From Herbaspirillum sp. SJZ106 (GTDB lineage Bacteria; Pseudomonadota; Gammaproteobacteria; Burkholderiales; Burkholderiaceae_D), in assembly GCF_006715495.1 (NCBI RefSeq), contig NZ_VFNI01000002.1, forward strand, positions 372,001 through 436,000: a stretch of DNA of 64,000 nt, written 5' to 3'. A program made the translations under genes and the position numbers. Below the pieces are notes generated by a model, which was given only the letters and a program-made list of their open reading frames with translations, had not been told where the DNA came from and ran no database searches. Each line of letters starts with the position of its first letter. Position 1 is the first letter of the stretch. Positions 17,183 to 26,288 of the stretch are shown here, in pieces.

Positions 17183-17746
17183 ATGTCCCTGATCAACACC
17201 ACTATCAAGCCGTTCAAGGCAACTGCATACCACGATGGCAAGTTCGTCGACATCTCCGAAGCGACCCTGAAGGGCAAATGGTCCGTGTTCGTGTTCTATC
17301 CGGCCGACTTCACCTTCGTCTGCCCGACCGAACTGGAAGACCTGGCGGACAACTACGCCGAATTCAAGAAGCTGGGCGTGGAAGTCTACGGCATCTCGAC
17401 CGACACCCACTTCGCCCACAAGGCATGGCACGACACCTCGGAAGCCATCAAGAAGGTCCAATACCCGCTGGTCGGCGACCCGACCGCTACCCTGGCGCGC
17501 AACTTCGAAGTGCTGATCGAAGAAGAAGGCCTGGCGCTGCGCGGCACTTTCGTGATCAACCCGGAAGGCCAGATCAAGGTCCTGGAAATCCACGACAACG
17601 GCATCGGCCGCGACGCTTCCGAACTGCTGCGCAAGGTCAAGGCTGCCCAGTACGTCGCTTCGCACCCGGGCGAAGTCTGCCCCGCCAAGTGGGAAGAAGG
17701 CGCTGCAACCCTGAAGCCATCCCTGGATCTGGTCGGCAAGATCTAA
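17183..17746 (+). CDS. ahpC: Alkyl hydroperoxide reductase subunit C (peroxiredoxin)
   Basis: A 187-residue typical 2-Cys peroxiredoxin, the same length as E. coli AhpC. The peroxidatic Cys is at 47 in [13 protein letters not shown] and the resolving Cys at 166 in [10 protein letters not shown]. It reduces H2O2 and organic peroxides in the cytoplasm and is recycled by AhpF, whose gene follows. The ATG at 17183 has an AAAGGAAAT site; an in-frame ATG at 17126 would add a non-homologous tail. Probably induced by peroxide through the OxyR-like site upstream. Confidence 0.97.
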   Translation: MSLINTTIKPFKATAYHDGKFVDISEATLKGKWSVFVFYPADFTFVCPTELEDLADNYAEFKKLGVEVYGISTDTHFAHKAWHDTSEAIKKVQYPLVGDPTATLARNFEVLIEEEGLALRGTFVINPEGQIKVLEIHDNGIGRDASELLRKVKAAQYVASHPGEVCPAKWEEGAATLKPSLDLVGKI

Positions 17747-17993
17747 ATCATTGATTGGGCTACTGCGCGGCTCAATCTCGGCACTGCGATGCTCGCCGTA
17801 CTAATCGTACGGCTGCGCTTCTCCTGCCGACCTTGAACCGCTCGCTACGCCCACTCAACGATTTACGCGGTTTGAAATACTGAAGAAGTACACGTCCGGA
17901 CCCGCCAAACATCAACGGCAAGCGGCTGAAACCCATAAGGCGGATGCCGTGGCCCGGACGATATGAAACTCTCAACAGAGGAAGTGAATCATC
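17747..17993 (+). other. Structured ahpC-ahpF spacer
   Basis: The 247-bp spacer holds GCCGTAC (17795-17801) and GTACGGC (17807-17813) as a perfect 7-bp stem with a TAATC loop. Other short complementary pairs include AACCGC and GCGGTT near 17835-17875, and CGTCCGG and CCGGACG near 17892-17960. There is no T-run terminator. It looks like an extragenic palindromic element or processing site that lowers ahpF relative to ahpC; that role is inferred. Confidence 0.5.
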
Positions 17994-19592
17994 ATGCTTG
18001 ATGCCAATCTCAAGACCCAATTGAAGGCCTACCTGGAAAAGGTCACCCAGCCGATCGAGATCGTCGCATCGCTGGATGATGGCGCCAAATCCCGTGAGAT
18101 GCAGGAACTCCTGCAGGAAATCGTGCTGCTGTCGGACCGCATCAAGCTGGTCGAGCAACGCGACGCTGCGAACGCACGTACCCCGTCGTTCAAACTGAAC
18201 CGCCCCGGGACCGATATCAGCATCGAATTTGCTGCGATCCCGATGGGCCACGAATTTACCTCGCTGGTGCTGGCCCTGCTGCAGGTCGGCGGCCACCCGA
18301 TCAAGCTCGACGACAAGGTGATCGAGCAGATCAAGAACCTGGATGGCGACTACAGCTTCGAGACCTACGTCTCGCTGACTTGCCAGAACTGCCCGGAAGT
18401 GGTGCAGGCGCTGAACGTGATGTCCATCATCAATCCGCGTATCCGCTCGGTGACCATCGACGGCGCGCTGTTCCAGGGCGAAGTCGAGCAGCGCCAGATC
18501 ATGGCCGTGCCGACCGTCTACATGAACGGTGAAGTGTTCGGCCAGGGCCGTACCGGCGTCGAGGAAATCCTCGCCAAACTGGATACCGGCGCCGCCGCCC
18601 GCAAGGGCGAGGAGTTGAGCGCCAAGGAACCGTACGACGTGCTGATCGTCGGCGGCGGTCCGGCCGGCGCGGCCGCTGCGATCTACGCGGCGCGCAAGGG
18701 CATCCGCACCGGCGTGGTCGCCGAGCGCTTCGGCGGCCAGGTGCTGGATACCTTGGCGATCGAGAACTTCGTCTCCGTCAAGGAAACCGAAGGCCCGCAA
18801 TTCGCCACCGCGCTGGAGCAGCACGTCAAGGCCTATGACGTCGACATCATGAACGCGCAGCGCGCCGAGCAACTGGTGGCCGGCGACAAGCTGATCGAAG
18901 TCAAGCTGGCCAACGGCGGCGTGTTGAAGGGCAAGACCGTGATCCTGTCGACCGGCGCCCGCTGGCGCGAAGTCAACGTGCCGGGCGAGCGCGAATACCG
19001 CAACCACGGCGTGGCCTACTGCCCGCACTGCGACGGCCCGCTGTTCAAGGGCAAGCGCGTGTCGGTGATCGGCGGCGGCAACTCCGGCGTGGAAGCGGCG
19101 ATCGACCTGGCCGGCATCGTCAGCCATGTCACCCTGCTCGAATTCGCGCCGGAACTGAAGGCCGATGCGGTGCTGGTGAAGAAGCTCAAGAGCCTGTCCA
19201 ACGTGACCATCATTACCTCGGCGCAGACCACCGAGATCACCGGCGACGGCAAGAAGGTCAACGGCATCAGCTACAAGGAGCGCGAAACCGGCGAGATCAG
19301 GCACGTGGAGCTGGAAGGCGTGTTCGTGCAGATCGGCCTGGTGCCCAACACCGAATGGCTCAAGGGCACGGTCGCATTGAGCAAACATGGCGAGATCGAG
19401 ATCGACGCCCGCGGCCAGACTTCGATCCCCGGCGTGTTCGCCGCCGGCGACGTGACCACGGTGCCGTACAAGCAGATCGTGATCGCCGTGGGGGCGGGCG
19501 CGACTGCCGCACTGTCGGCCTTCGACCACCTGATCCGCTCCTCGGTGGAAGACGAGGCGCCGGCGGTAAAGAAGGAAGCGATCGTCGCGTAA
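17994..19592 (+). CDS. ahpF: Alkyl hydroperoxide reductase subunit F
   Basis: A 532-residue FAD enzyme that passes electrons from NADH to AhpC. The N-terminal part (about 1-200) is two thioredoxin-like folds with the redox pair CQNC at 130-133. Residues about 210-520 form the thioredoxin-reductase-like part, with the FAD motif [20 protein letters not shown], a CPHC redox pair at about 343-346, an NADH-binding [15 protein letters not shown], and the FAD-closing [17 protein letters not shown]. Length and order match AhpF of enterobacteria. It is the partner of ahpC, which lies upstream on the same strand. Confidence 0.97.
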   Translation: MLDANLKTQLKAYLEKVTQPIEIVASLDDGAKSREMQELLQEIVLLSDRIKLVEQRDAANARTPSFKLNRPGTDISIEFAAIPMGHEFTSLVLALLQVGGHPIKLDDKVIEQIKNLDGDYSFETYVSLTCQNCPEVVQALNVMSIINPRIRSVTIDGALFQGEVEQRQIMAVPTVYMNGEVFGQGRTGVEEILAKLDTGAAARKGEELSAKEPYDVLIVGGGPAGAAAAIYAARKGIRTGVVAERFGGQVLDTLAIENFVSVKETEGPQFATALEQHVKAYDVDIMNAQRAEQLVAGDKLIEVKLANGGVLKGKTVILSTGARWREVNVPGEREYRNHGVAYCPHCDGPLFKGKRVSVIGGGNSGVEAAIDLAGIVSHVTLLEFAPELKADAVLVKKLKSLSNVTIITSAQTTEITGDGKKVNGISYKERETGEIRHVELEGVFVQIGLVPNTEWLKGTVALSKHGEIEIDARGQTSIPGVFAAGDVTTVPYKQIVIAVGAGATAALSAFDHLIRSSVEDEAPAVKKEAIVA

Positions 19593-19617
19593 GCACCAGC
19601 CACATCAGGCAGCAAGG

Positions 19618-19646
19618 AAACGCCATCGGGTAACCGGTGGCGTTTT
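19618..19646 (+). terminator. Terminator of ahpF
   Basis: AACGCCA (19619-19625) and TGGCGTT (19638-19644) form a stem, with CGG/CCG pairing inside, followed by TTTTTGTTT. It lies 26 bp after the ahpF stop. Confidence 0.75.
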
Positions 19647-19666
19647 TGTTTGTATGCGAGCAGGCA

Positions 19667-19777
19667 ACCGTTCGGACTGAGTAGCCGCAAAGCGGCGTAT
19701 CGAAGCTTCTCCGTCGATACTTTGTCGGTCCAGGCTGGCTTCGATACGCGCCTGCGGCGCTACTCAGCCCGAACGGT
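19667..19777. repeat. Inverted pair of 40-bp REP-like elements
   Basis: Left copy 19667-19706 and right copy 19738-19777 are inverted copies that start ACCGTTCGG and end CGTATCGAAGC, separated by 31 bp. The copies agree except for one base at position 10 and several bases in a short central region. Each copy is itself partly palindromic (GCCGC...GCGGC in the left copy, GCGCCTGCGGCGC in the right). This is the form of an extragenic palindromic (REP/BIME) unit found between convergent genes. Confidence 0.75.
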
Positions 19778-19847
19778 GAGATACGGCGGCATGCGAAGAA
19801 AGACGCAGGGAGCCGGGGACGTTCAAGCATAGTCGCCAGCCATAAAA

Positions 19848-19875
19848 AAACGCCATCGGATCCCGATGGCGTTTT
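19848..19875. terminator. Terminator of dacC (bidirectional)
   Basis: CGCCATCGG (19851-19859) and CCGATGGCG (19863-19871), extended by AA/TT pairs, form a perfect 11-bp stem with an ATC loop. T-runs follow on both strands. It stops dacC on the minus strand. Confidence 0.85.
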
Positions 19876-19895
19876 CGTTTGAAGCAGGTAGCTGA

Positions 19896-21050
19896 TTACT
19901 TGAACATCAGGCGCAGCGAATCCCAGGCGCGCCCCAGGAAACCAGCCGGGCCGACCGATTCCAGCGCGACCACCGGCAATTCCGTCACGGTCTTGTCGTC
20001 GATGGTGACCTTCAGGGTGCCGACCTTGGCGTTTTCCGAGATCGGGGCGATCAGCGGGTCGTTGCGATCCAGGTGGGTCTTGACCTTGTCGGCGGTGCCC
20101 TTGGGGATGGTGATGTAGACGTCGTTCTTGAAGCCGACCTTGATCTTGCCTTGCGAACCCTTCCATACGTCAGGCGTGTCGACCGGCTGGCCCTTGGCGT
20201 ACAGCTTTACGGCGTCGAAGTTCTGGAAGCCCCAGTTCAGCAGCTTCTGGCTTTCCTGCGTGCGCACTTGGTCGGACACGGTGCCGATCACCACCGAGAT
20301 CAGGCGGCGTTCGCCGTTAGGTACCGGGCGGTGGGCCGAGGTGATCAGCGAATAGCCGGCGCTGGAGGTGTGGCCGGTCTTCATGCCGTCGACCGTCGGA
20401 TCCAGCCACAGCAGGCGGTTGCGGTTGGGCTGGGTAATGTTGTTGTAAGTGAATTTCTTCACCGAGTAATACTTCTTGTAATACTCGGGGAAGTCGTTGA
20501 TCAGGTTGCGGCACAGGATGGCCAGGTCGCGCGCGGTGGTGTATGTGTCCGGGCTGGGCAGGCCATGCGGGTTGGAGAAGTGGGTATTGGTCAGGCCCTG
20601 GCGCTGCGCTTCGCGGTTCATCAGCTGCACGAAGGCATCGTCGGTGCCGGACACGGCTTCGGCCACCGCCACTGCCGCATCGTTGCCCGAGACCGAAATC
20701 AGGCCGTACAGCAGGTTCTCGATCGACACCGGCTTGTTCGGTTCGATGAACATCTTGGAGCTGCTCGGATCGACCTTCCAGGCGTTGACCGAGACGCTGA
20801 CTTCCTGCGGTTCGCTCAGGCGCTTGTCGCGCAGGGCGGCGAAAGCCAGGTAGGCGGTCATCAGCTTGGTCAGCGAGGCCGGTTCGACGCGCGTGTCGGC
20901 ATCGGCGGAGGCGATCACCTGGTTGGCCGAGGCGTCCAGCAACAGCCAGGACTTGGCGGCCACGGTCGGCGGCGGCAGCGTCTGCGCGGAGGCGGACAGG
21001 GCGGAAATCGAAAGGACGGTGGCGGCGAAGGCCGCGAGTATTTTTTTCAT
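19896..21050 (-). CDS. dacC: D-alanyl-D-alanine carboxypeptidase (PBP5/6 family)
   Basis: A 384-residue low-molecular-weight penicillin-binding protein that removes the terminal D-Ala from peptidoglycan stem peptides. It begins with a signal peptide (MKKILAAFAATVLSISALSASA, cleavage near residue 22). The three catalytic boxes are SLTK (59-62), SGN in SVSGNDAAV, and KTG in DGMKTGHTSSAG. The C-terminal domain (about 285-365) is a beta-rich stalk, and the end (WDSLRLMFK) looks like the amphipathic membrane anchor of PBP5/6. The ATG at 21050 was chosen for the signal peptide; the longer frame from 21212 lacks one. The symbol could equally be dacA. Confidence 0.93.
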   Translation of the reverse strand: MKKILAAFAATVLSISALSASAQTLPPPTVAAKSWLLLDASANQVIASADADTRVEPASLTKLMTAYLAFAALRDKRLSEPQEVSVSVNAWKVDPSSSKMFIEPNKPVSIENLLYGLISVSGNDAAVAVAEAVSGTDDAFVQLMNREAQRQGLTNTHFSNPHGLPSPDTYTTARDLAILCRNLINDFPEYYKKYYSVKKFTYNNITQPNRNRLLWLDPTVDGMKTGHTSSAGYSLITSAHRPVPNGERRLISVVIGTVSDQVRTQESQKLLNWGFQNFDAVKLYAKGQPVDTPDVWKGSQGKIKVGFKNDVYITIPKGTADKVKTHLDRNDPLIAPISENAKVGTLKVTIDDKTVTELPVVALESVGPAGFLGRAWDSLRLMFK

Positions 21051-21299
21051 CGGTGCCAAAGAGAAAATGCCAGCAGAGGGAAACATCGTTGCTGTAGTTT
21101 GAAAAGAAGATGGGTGGGTTCGGTTGCCGCCACGCAGCGAAAGGCCATTGGCCGGAGCCGCATGGCGAACTGCACGCCCGGGATTATAAACGCCGTGCGG
21201 CTTCCGTCCCAAGTTGAATGGATCGACTTCCCTGACGACCCCCCTCTCGGAAACCGCGCGCGGCGGCGATTTGCCGCATCGCCGCCGGTGCGCCGAAGC

Positions 21300-21962
21300 T
21301 CAGGGCAACGGCTGCGCCGGACGGCGATGCCAGGTTTCGACCACCACGTTCTTGATATGTTGCAGCTTGCGATGAAAAAAATGATCCGATCCGGGGATCA
21401 CCACCACCGGCAGCTCCTGCGGACGGGCCCAGTCGAGCACGGCCGACAGTGGAATGGTGTCGTCCTGCTCGCCGTGGATCAGGATGGTGTTGGCCGGCGC
21501 CGGCGGCATCGGCCATTTGCCGGCGGCGGTGCCCACCAGCACCAGGCGTTCGGCGGCGCTGGCGGGAGCGTCCTGCAGCAGGCGCTGTTGCAGTTGCGCC
21601 TGCACGAAGGTGCCGAAGGAAAAGCCGCCGAGCGCCAGCGGCAGGTCCGGATATTGGCCGCGCATGTGCTTGAGCAGCAGCGCCATATCGTCGGTCTCGC
21701 CCACGCCGTGGTCGTGCACGCCCTCGGATTTGCCGACGCCGCGGAAATTCATGCGCACGGCGACATAGCCCAGCGCGAGGAAGGTGCGCGCCAGCGTCTG
21801 CGCCACCTTGTTGTCCATGGTGCCGCCGAACAGGGGATGCGGGTGGGCCACCAGCGCCAGGCCGGCCGGCGCGGCGAAGGTTTCTGGGTCCGGCAGGTCC
21901 AGCGCGCATTCGAGCTGGCCGACGGCGCCGGCAATCATGAAATTCTGGGTATGTGCGTTCAT
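21300..21962 (-). CDS. Alpha/beta hydrolase (COG2945-like)
   Basis: A 220-residue alpha/beta hydrolase. The nucleophile elbow is GFSFG with Ser 115. The likely oxyanion loop is HPHPLFGGTMDNKV (40-53). The acid and His are in HGEQDDTIP and GSDHFFH. The HPHP...GGTMDN signature places it in the COG2945 group, with probable esterase or dipeptidyl-peptidase-like activity; the substrate is unknown. The ATG at 21962 is chosen over an upstream in-frame start at 22052, which would overlap the ferredoxin gene. It lies 19 bp downstream of that gene and may share its transcript. Confidence 0.8.
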   Translation of the reverse strand: MNAHTQNFMIAGAVGQLECALDLPDPETFAAPAGLALVAHPHPLFGGTMDNKVAQTLARTFLALGYVAVRMNFRGVGKSEGVHDHGVGETDDMALLLKHMRGQYPDLPLALGGFSFGTFVQAQLQQRLLQDAPASAAERLVLVGTAAGKWPMPPAPANTILIHGEQDDTIPLSAVLDWARPQELPVVVIPGSDHFFHRKLQHIKNVVVETWHRRPAQPLP

Positions 21963-21981
21963 TGCTTTCTTGTCTTGCGGT

Positions 21982-22302
21982 TCAGATCTTGAGGCGGTCG
22001 ACGATCTTGCCGCCGACGATATGGCTGTCGATGATCTCGTCGATGTCTTCATTGTCGACGTAGGTATACCAGGTGCCCTGCGGATAGATGACTACCACCG
22101 GCCCTTCCTCGCAGCGCTCCAGGCAGCCGGCCTTGTTGATGCGCACTTTGCCTTCTCCCGCCAGGCCCAGTTGCTTGATGCGTTTCTTGGCATGCTCCTG
22201 TGCGGCCTGGGCGCCCTTGTTGGCGCAGCAGGTACGCTCGCCGGGCTTGCGCTGGTTGAGGCAGAAGAAGACGTGGTGTTCGTAGAAAGGTTGGTCGCTC
22301 AT
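21982..22302 (-). CDS. Thioredoxin-like [2Fe-2S] ferredoxin
   Basis: A 106-residue small ferredoxin of the thioredoxin-like type. Four Cys residues fit the family spacing: C14 in VFFCLNQ, C26 in the ERTCCANKG doublet, C60 and C64 in KAGCLERCEEGP. It would bind one [2Fe-2S] cluster and act as a cytoplasmic electron carrier; its partner is not clear from context. It sits between a VanZ family gene and an alpha/beta hydrolase on the same strand. Confidence 0.85.
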   Translation of the reverse strand: MSDQPFYEHHVFFCLNQRKPGERTCCANKGAQAAQEHAKKRIKQLGLAGEGKVRINKAGCLERCEEGPVVVIYPQGTWYTYVDNEDIDEIIDSHIVGGKIVDRLKI

Positions 22303-22395
22303 GATGCGGATCGGTCCGTGGTCAGGTGGCGCGTGGGCGCCTGGTCAGCCTTGATGCGCCTGGTGTCGCGGCAAAACCGCCATGATACACCCCGC

Positions 22396-23559
22396 TCATT
22401 TTTGTTTCCGGTGCACCGGGTGGTAGAGGAACCAGATCGCCAGGAACGGCCATAGCACCGACAGGAACTGCGCGGCGCCGTCGAAGTTGAGGAACTTGCC
22501 TTGCACCCAGGTCTCCAGCGTGGAGATGTAGTACGGGTTGGCCGGTACCGCATTGGTAAGCGCCAGGCTGATGATCAGCGCCAGCGCGGCCAGTCGCCGT
22601 TGCGCCGTGGGCGGGGCGAAGGACAGGCCGGTGACCATCATGGCGCCGATCACGATGCCGCCGGCGGAACTGGCGGAAACCCAGACGAAGGCATTTTGCG
22701 GCGCGAAAAACAGCGCGCAGGCCAGCGATTTCACGGCGATGCAGCCGAACAGGTAGAGCATTACCAGCGCGCGGCGCGGCGCTTGCTTGCGCAACAGCAG
22801 CAAGAGCAGCAGCGCCGCGCCGGTCAGGCCGCAGGCGGTGACGATGACGTCGGCCAGCCAGTATTGTTCGGCGCTGAGCTGGGCGTTGTTGATCCAGGTG
22901 GTGGCCAGGTCGACAGGGGTGTCGAGCAGGTCGGAAAAGAAGGCCGACAGCGGCGGCACCAGGTGGCCCAGCCCGAACAGGTGGTTTTGCGGATAGACCA
23001 GCGCCAGCGGCCACAGCCCGGCGACCGCCAGGCCGCGGCTGGCCTCGCCGGAGAACCAGCGCCGCCGCATGGCAAGCAAACGGCTCTCGCGCAGGAAATA
23101 GCGGCTGCAAGCCGCGCCCAGCAAAGCCCCGACGAATACGCCGGCGGCATTGGTGAGAAGGTCGAGATTGGAGGGGATGCGCGTAGGCAAGTAAGTCTGC
23201 ACCGCTTCCATGCAGGCCGACAGCAATACGCCGGCGGCCGTGGCCGGCCAGATCGCCCACGCCGGCGCGATGCGCGGGTGCATGGCCAGCACCAGCAGCA
23301 TGCCCAGCGGAGCGTAGCCGGCGATGTTGGTCCAGATGTCGAAACCGGTCCAGTAATACGGCAGGCGCGACCACAGGTAATCGAACGGCCCCAGGCCCAT
23401 GTCGCGCCAGCCCGAGAACGGATACCAGCTGGCATAGACGATCAGCAGCGTGTACACCAAGAGGCTCACGCGCGCGAAGGACGAGGCGGCGGGGGCAATG
23501 GGGGTGTTGGGAGGCGGCTTGCCGGATGGCGCCGGTGTCGTATTGGGCTTGGCTTCCAT
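22396..23559 (-). CDS. VanZ family membrane protein
   Basis: A 387-residue membrane protein with about ten hydrophobic segments. The first half carries the VanZ-like domain (LLIVYASWYPFSGW, then NIAGYAPLGMLLVL and SNLDLLTNAAGVFVGALLG). VanZ proteins give low-level teicoplanin resistance in enterococci, but in Proteobacteria these proteins have no settled role. The N-terminal 25 residues are rich in Pro and Ala and precede the first membrane helix. It diverges from birA with a 137-bp gap. Confidence 0.8.
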   Translation of the reverse strand: MEAKPNTTPAPSGKPPPNTPIAPAASSFARVSLLVYTLLIVYASWYPFSGWRDMGLGPFDYLWSRLPYYWTGFDIWTNIAGYAPLGMLLVLAMHPRIAPAWAIWPATAAGVLLSACMEAVQTYLPTRIPSNLDLLTNAAGVFVGALLGAACSRYFLRESRLLAMRRRWFSGEASRGLAVAGLWPLALVYPQNHLFGLGHLVPPLSAFFSDLLDTPVDLATTWINNAQLSAEQYWLADVIVTACGLTGAALLLLLLLRKQAPRRALVMLYLFGCIAVKSLACALFFAPQNAFVWVSASSAGGIVIGAMMVTGLSFAPPTAQRRLAALALIISLALTNAVPANPYYISTLETWVQGKFLNFDGAAQFLSVLWPFLAIWFLYHPVHRKQK

Positions 23560-23696
23560 GGGCCAGAGGGTAACCGATTTTACCGGCCGCCACAGCCGCG
23601 TGCGCGGCTCTTTACATGGAATGGAGGTGTTGCGCGGCGGGCCTCCTGCGCGCCGCAGGCGGCGCTTTGTGGCCGTCTGCCGTTACAATGCGGCCT

Positions 23697-24575
23697 ATGA
23701 ACAAGACTTCCCATTTGCCGGCCGCGGCCTTGCCTGAACCCGCCTTCCGCGAGCGCGGCGACGGCGGGATGCTGGTTCAGGGCGAACGCGTCGCCAAGCT
23801 GCTGGCCGGTTCCGATAACGCCAACGTCAAGGACATCGTCGTCGAGGCCGTGGCGCAGACCGGGTCGACCAATGCCGACCTGATGCAGCGCCTGCCGACC
23901 CTGGCGCTGCCGGTGCTGCGCGTGGCCGACTGCCAGAGCGCCGGCCGTGGCCGCGCCGGCCGTGCGTGGCGCACCGCGCCGGAGACTTCGCTGACCTTTT
24001 CGCTGGCCTGGCGTTTCGAGCGGCCATTGCACGCGCTGCTGGGATTGCCGTTGGCGGTGGGCGTGGCGCTGGCCGAAGCGCTCCAGGTGCTGGGCGTGCA
24101 GGCGCAACTGAAGTGGCCCAACGATGTGCTGCGCGATGGCGCCAAGCTGGCCGGAGTACTGATCGAGACCGCCGCCGATGGCGGCGCCGGCCAGGCCACC
24201 TGGGCGGTCATCGGCATCGGCCTGAACCTGGGAGTGCCGCCCGATCTGGAATTCGAACTGGGACGCGCCATCGGCACTGCGCCTGAACTGCAAAAGCAGC
24301 CGCGCGAGACGGTGCTGGCCATCATCACCAGCGCGCTGGCCGATGTGCTGGTGGAGTTCGAACGGTACGGTTTCGGCGCTTTCATCGCGCGTTGGCAAGC
24401 ATTCCATTCGTATGCCGGGCAGCCGGTGAAAATAATCGATAACGGCCGTATTGTGCAGGAGGGTATCGCCGCCGGCGTGGATGTGATGGGGCGCTTCCTG
24501 ATCGATACCGGCGCCGGCCAGGCGGCGGTGCTGGCGGGCGATGTGTCGTTGCGTTTGCAGGAACAGGCATCGTGA
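23697..24575 (+). CDS. birA: Biotin-[acetyl-CoA-carboxylase] ligase, monofunctional
   Basis: A 292-residue biotin-protein ligase that attaches biotin to the carrier domain of acetyl-CoA carboxylase. It shows the conserved GRGRAGRAW (83-91), which binds biotinyl-AMP, KWPNDVL (about 140-146), and KLAGVLIET after it. Residues 1-45 are a short non-conserved tail. The N-terminal winged helix used by E. coli BirA to repress the bio operon is missing, so this is an enzyme only. Its stop overlaps the start of coaX. Confidence 0.93.
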   Translation: MNKTSHLPAAALPEPAFRERGDGGMLVQGERVAKLLAGSDNANVKDIVVEAVAQTGSTNADLMQRLPTLALPVLRVADCQSAGRGRAGRAWRTAPETSLTFSLAWRFERPLHALLGLPLAVGVALAEALQVLGVQAQLKWPNDVLRDGAKLAGVLIETAADGGAGQATWAVIGIGLNLGVPPDLEFELGRAIGTAPELQKQPRETVLAIITSALADVLVEFERYGFGAFIARWQAFHSYAGQPVKIIDNGRIVQEGIAAGVDVMGRFLIDTGAGQAAVLAGDVSLRLQEQAS

Positions 24576-25351
24576 GCATGCTGCTGATCGACGCCGGCAA
24601 TACCCGGATCAAATGGGCGGTTCCGGCCGAAGGGGGCGCCAGCCGCTGGTTGCGCCAAGGCACGGTGGCGCGCGGCGAGGCCGCGTCGCTGGCGGCCGCA
24701 TGGCGGCAACAGGGGCTGACGGTGGAGCGCGTATGCGTATCCAATGTCGCAGGGCCGGCCTTGCGCGAGACGCTGGACGAGGTATTGGAGCAGGCCTTCG
24801 GCGCCGATGTCGCGATCGAATGGTTCGCCTCGGTGCCGCAGCGCGCCGGACTGCGCAATGGCTACCGCAATCCCGGCCAGCTCGGTTGCGACCGTTTTGC
24901 CGCGGCCATCGGGGCGCGCGCCTTGTTTCCCGGGCAGGAGCTGGTGGTCGCGACTTGCGGCACGGCAACTACGATCGATGCCGTGAGCGCGGAAGGGGTG
25001 TTCATCGGCGGCATGATCCTGCCGGGGCTGGGCACGATGGCCACTTCATTGGCATTGTCGACCGCGCAGTTGCCGCAGATCGAATCCATTTCGCCGCTGG
25101 CGCAGCCATTTGCCGACAACACGGTGGATGCCATCGTCTCCGGCTGTATCGCAGCCCAGGCCGGCGCCATCGCGCATTCGCTGGATGAGCGCCGCCGCCA
25201 GGCGCCGCCGGGGCGCGCCTTGCGCTGCGTGCTGTCCGGCGGCGCCGGCGCGGCGCTGGTTGCGCATTTGAGGTTGGGCGATACGCCACTGGAAAAGGTG
25301 GATAATCTGGTCTTGGCCGGCCTGCATGCGGCCATGGTCTACAGCGGCTGA
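24572..25351 (+). CDS. coaX: Type III pantothenate kinase
   Basis: A 259-residue kinase for the first step of coenzyme A synthesis (pantothenate to 4'-phosphopantothenate). Family marks are the N-terminal LLIDAGNTRIKWA nucleotide site, GCDRFAAAIGAR, TCGTATTIDAV and GGMILPGL. GTG at 24572 forms a GTGA overlap with the end of birA and has an AGGA site at nine bases. An in-frame ATG two codons later (24578) is an alternative. Co-transcribed with birA, so two cofactor genes are linked; a SPOR-type gene follows. Confidence 0.93.
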   Translation: MSMLLIDAGNTRIKWAVPAEGGASRWLRQGTVARGEAASLAAAWRQQGLTVERVCVSNVAGPALRETLDEVLEQAFGADVAIEWFASVPQRAGLRNGYRNPGQLGCDRFAAAIGARALFPGQELVVATCGTATTIDAVSAEGVFIGGMILPGLGTMATSLALSTAQLPQIESISPLAQPFADNTVDAIVSGCIAAQAGAIAHSLDERRRQAPPGRALRCVLSGGAGAALVAHLRLGDTPLEKVDNLVLAGLHAAMVYSG

Positions 25352-25398
25352 ACGGCCGGCTGTCTCACTGGACAAGGCAAAGGAAGACGGAAGCGCGG

Positions 25399-26169
25399 AT
25401 GAAGCTGAAATTGCTTTTTTGGCTACTGCTGATCGGCAACGGCATCCTGTTCGGATTGCAGCACGGTTATTTGGGCGCCACCGCTTCCGAGCGCCGCGAG
25501 CCGCAGCGCCTGGCCGAACAGTTGCACCCGGAGTTGCTGTCGATCCTGCCGCCCAACAGCCAGAAGCTGGTGCCGCAAGTTCGCACGCAAGACGCGCCAG
25601 CCCAGCCTGCCGCCGCCGCACCTGAGCCGGCATCCGGCGTCGCGCCTGCCACAGCGCCACCGTCGCCTGCGGCACCCCAGCGGGCCGCGGCGGCTGTCGC
25701 GCCGTCCTGCACCGAGGTCGGCAATTTCAGCGCTGCCGATGCGCGCCGCTTTTCCTCGCAACTGGCCAGCCTCAACCTGGGCGAGAAGGTGGTCCAGAAG
25801 CTGACGCAGGACGTCACCAGCCATATGGTCTACATCCCGTCGCAGGATGGTCGCGACGGCGCCGAGCGCCGTACGGCCGAACTGCGCCGCCTGGGCATCG
25901 GCGACTTTTATGTGATCCCCGAGAGTTCTCCCAATCCGGCGCTGCGCTACGGCATCTCGCTGGGCATCTTCCGTACCGAGGAGGCGGCCAAGGCGTATAT
26001 CGGCCAGTTGATTGGGCGGGGCGTGCGCAGCGCGCGCATCATCGCCCGCCGCTCCGGCGCCGGCAAGCAGGTGTTCCAGCTGCACGACCTGAGCCCGGAT
26101 GCGCGCGCCGCGCTCGACCAGATCAAGGGCGCCTTCCCGGACCAGGAAATCCGCGCCTGCTCGGCCTGA
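25399..26169 (+). CDS. SPOR-domain-like membrane-anchored protein
   Basis: A 256-residue protein with one N-terminal membrane helix (about 4-22: LKLLFWLLLIGNGILFGL). This is followed by an Ala/Pro-rich linker (about 60-110) and a C-terminal domain of about 130 residues that resembles a SPOR fold (ISLGIFRTEEAAKAYIGQLIGRGVRSARII). SPOR domains bind denuded peptidoglycan strands at the division site, so it may act in the periplasm near the septum. It lies 47 bp after coaX. The SPOR call rests on fold-like pattern, not on a strong motif. Confidence 0.7.
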   Translation: MKLKLLFWLLLIGNGILFGLQHGYLGATASERREPQRLAEQLHPELLSILPPNSQKLVPQVRTQDAPAQPAAAAPEPASGVAPATAPPSPAAPQRAAAAVAPSCTEVGNFSAADARRFSSQLASLNLGEKVVQKLTQDVTSHMVYIPSQDGRDGAERRTAELRRLGIGDFYVIPESSPNPALRYGISLGIFRTEEAAKAYIGQLIGRGVRSARIIARRSGAGKQVFQLHDLSPDARAALDQIKGAFPDQEIRACSA

Positions 26170-26288
26170 GCGTTCCGCGGCCGGTACGTTGCCATTAACG
26201 CACAGCCACGCACAGCCGCGCGAACGGATCGTTCTTTCCATGTAAAATCGCGTACCCAAGAACCCACCCCCACCCACAGGACACCGCC

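Larger units (their letters stand above)
19593..19895. other. Intergenic region between ahpF and dacC
   Basis: The 303-bp gap between convergent genes holds the ahpF terminator (19618-19646), an inverted pair of 40-bp elements (19667-19777) and the dacC terminator (19848-19875). No gene is seen. Confidence 0.7.
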
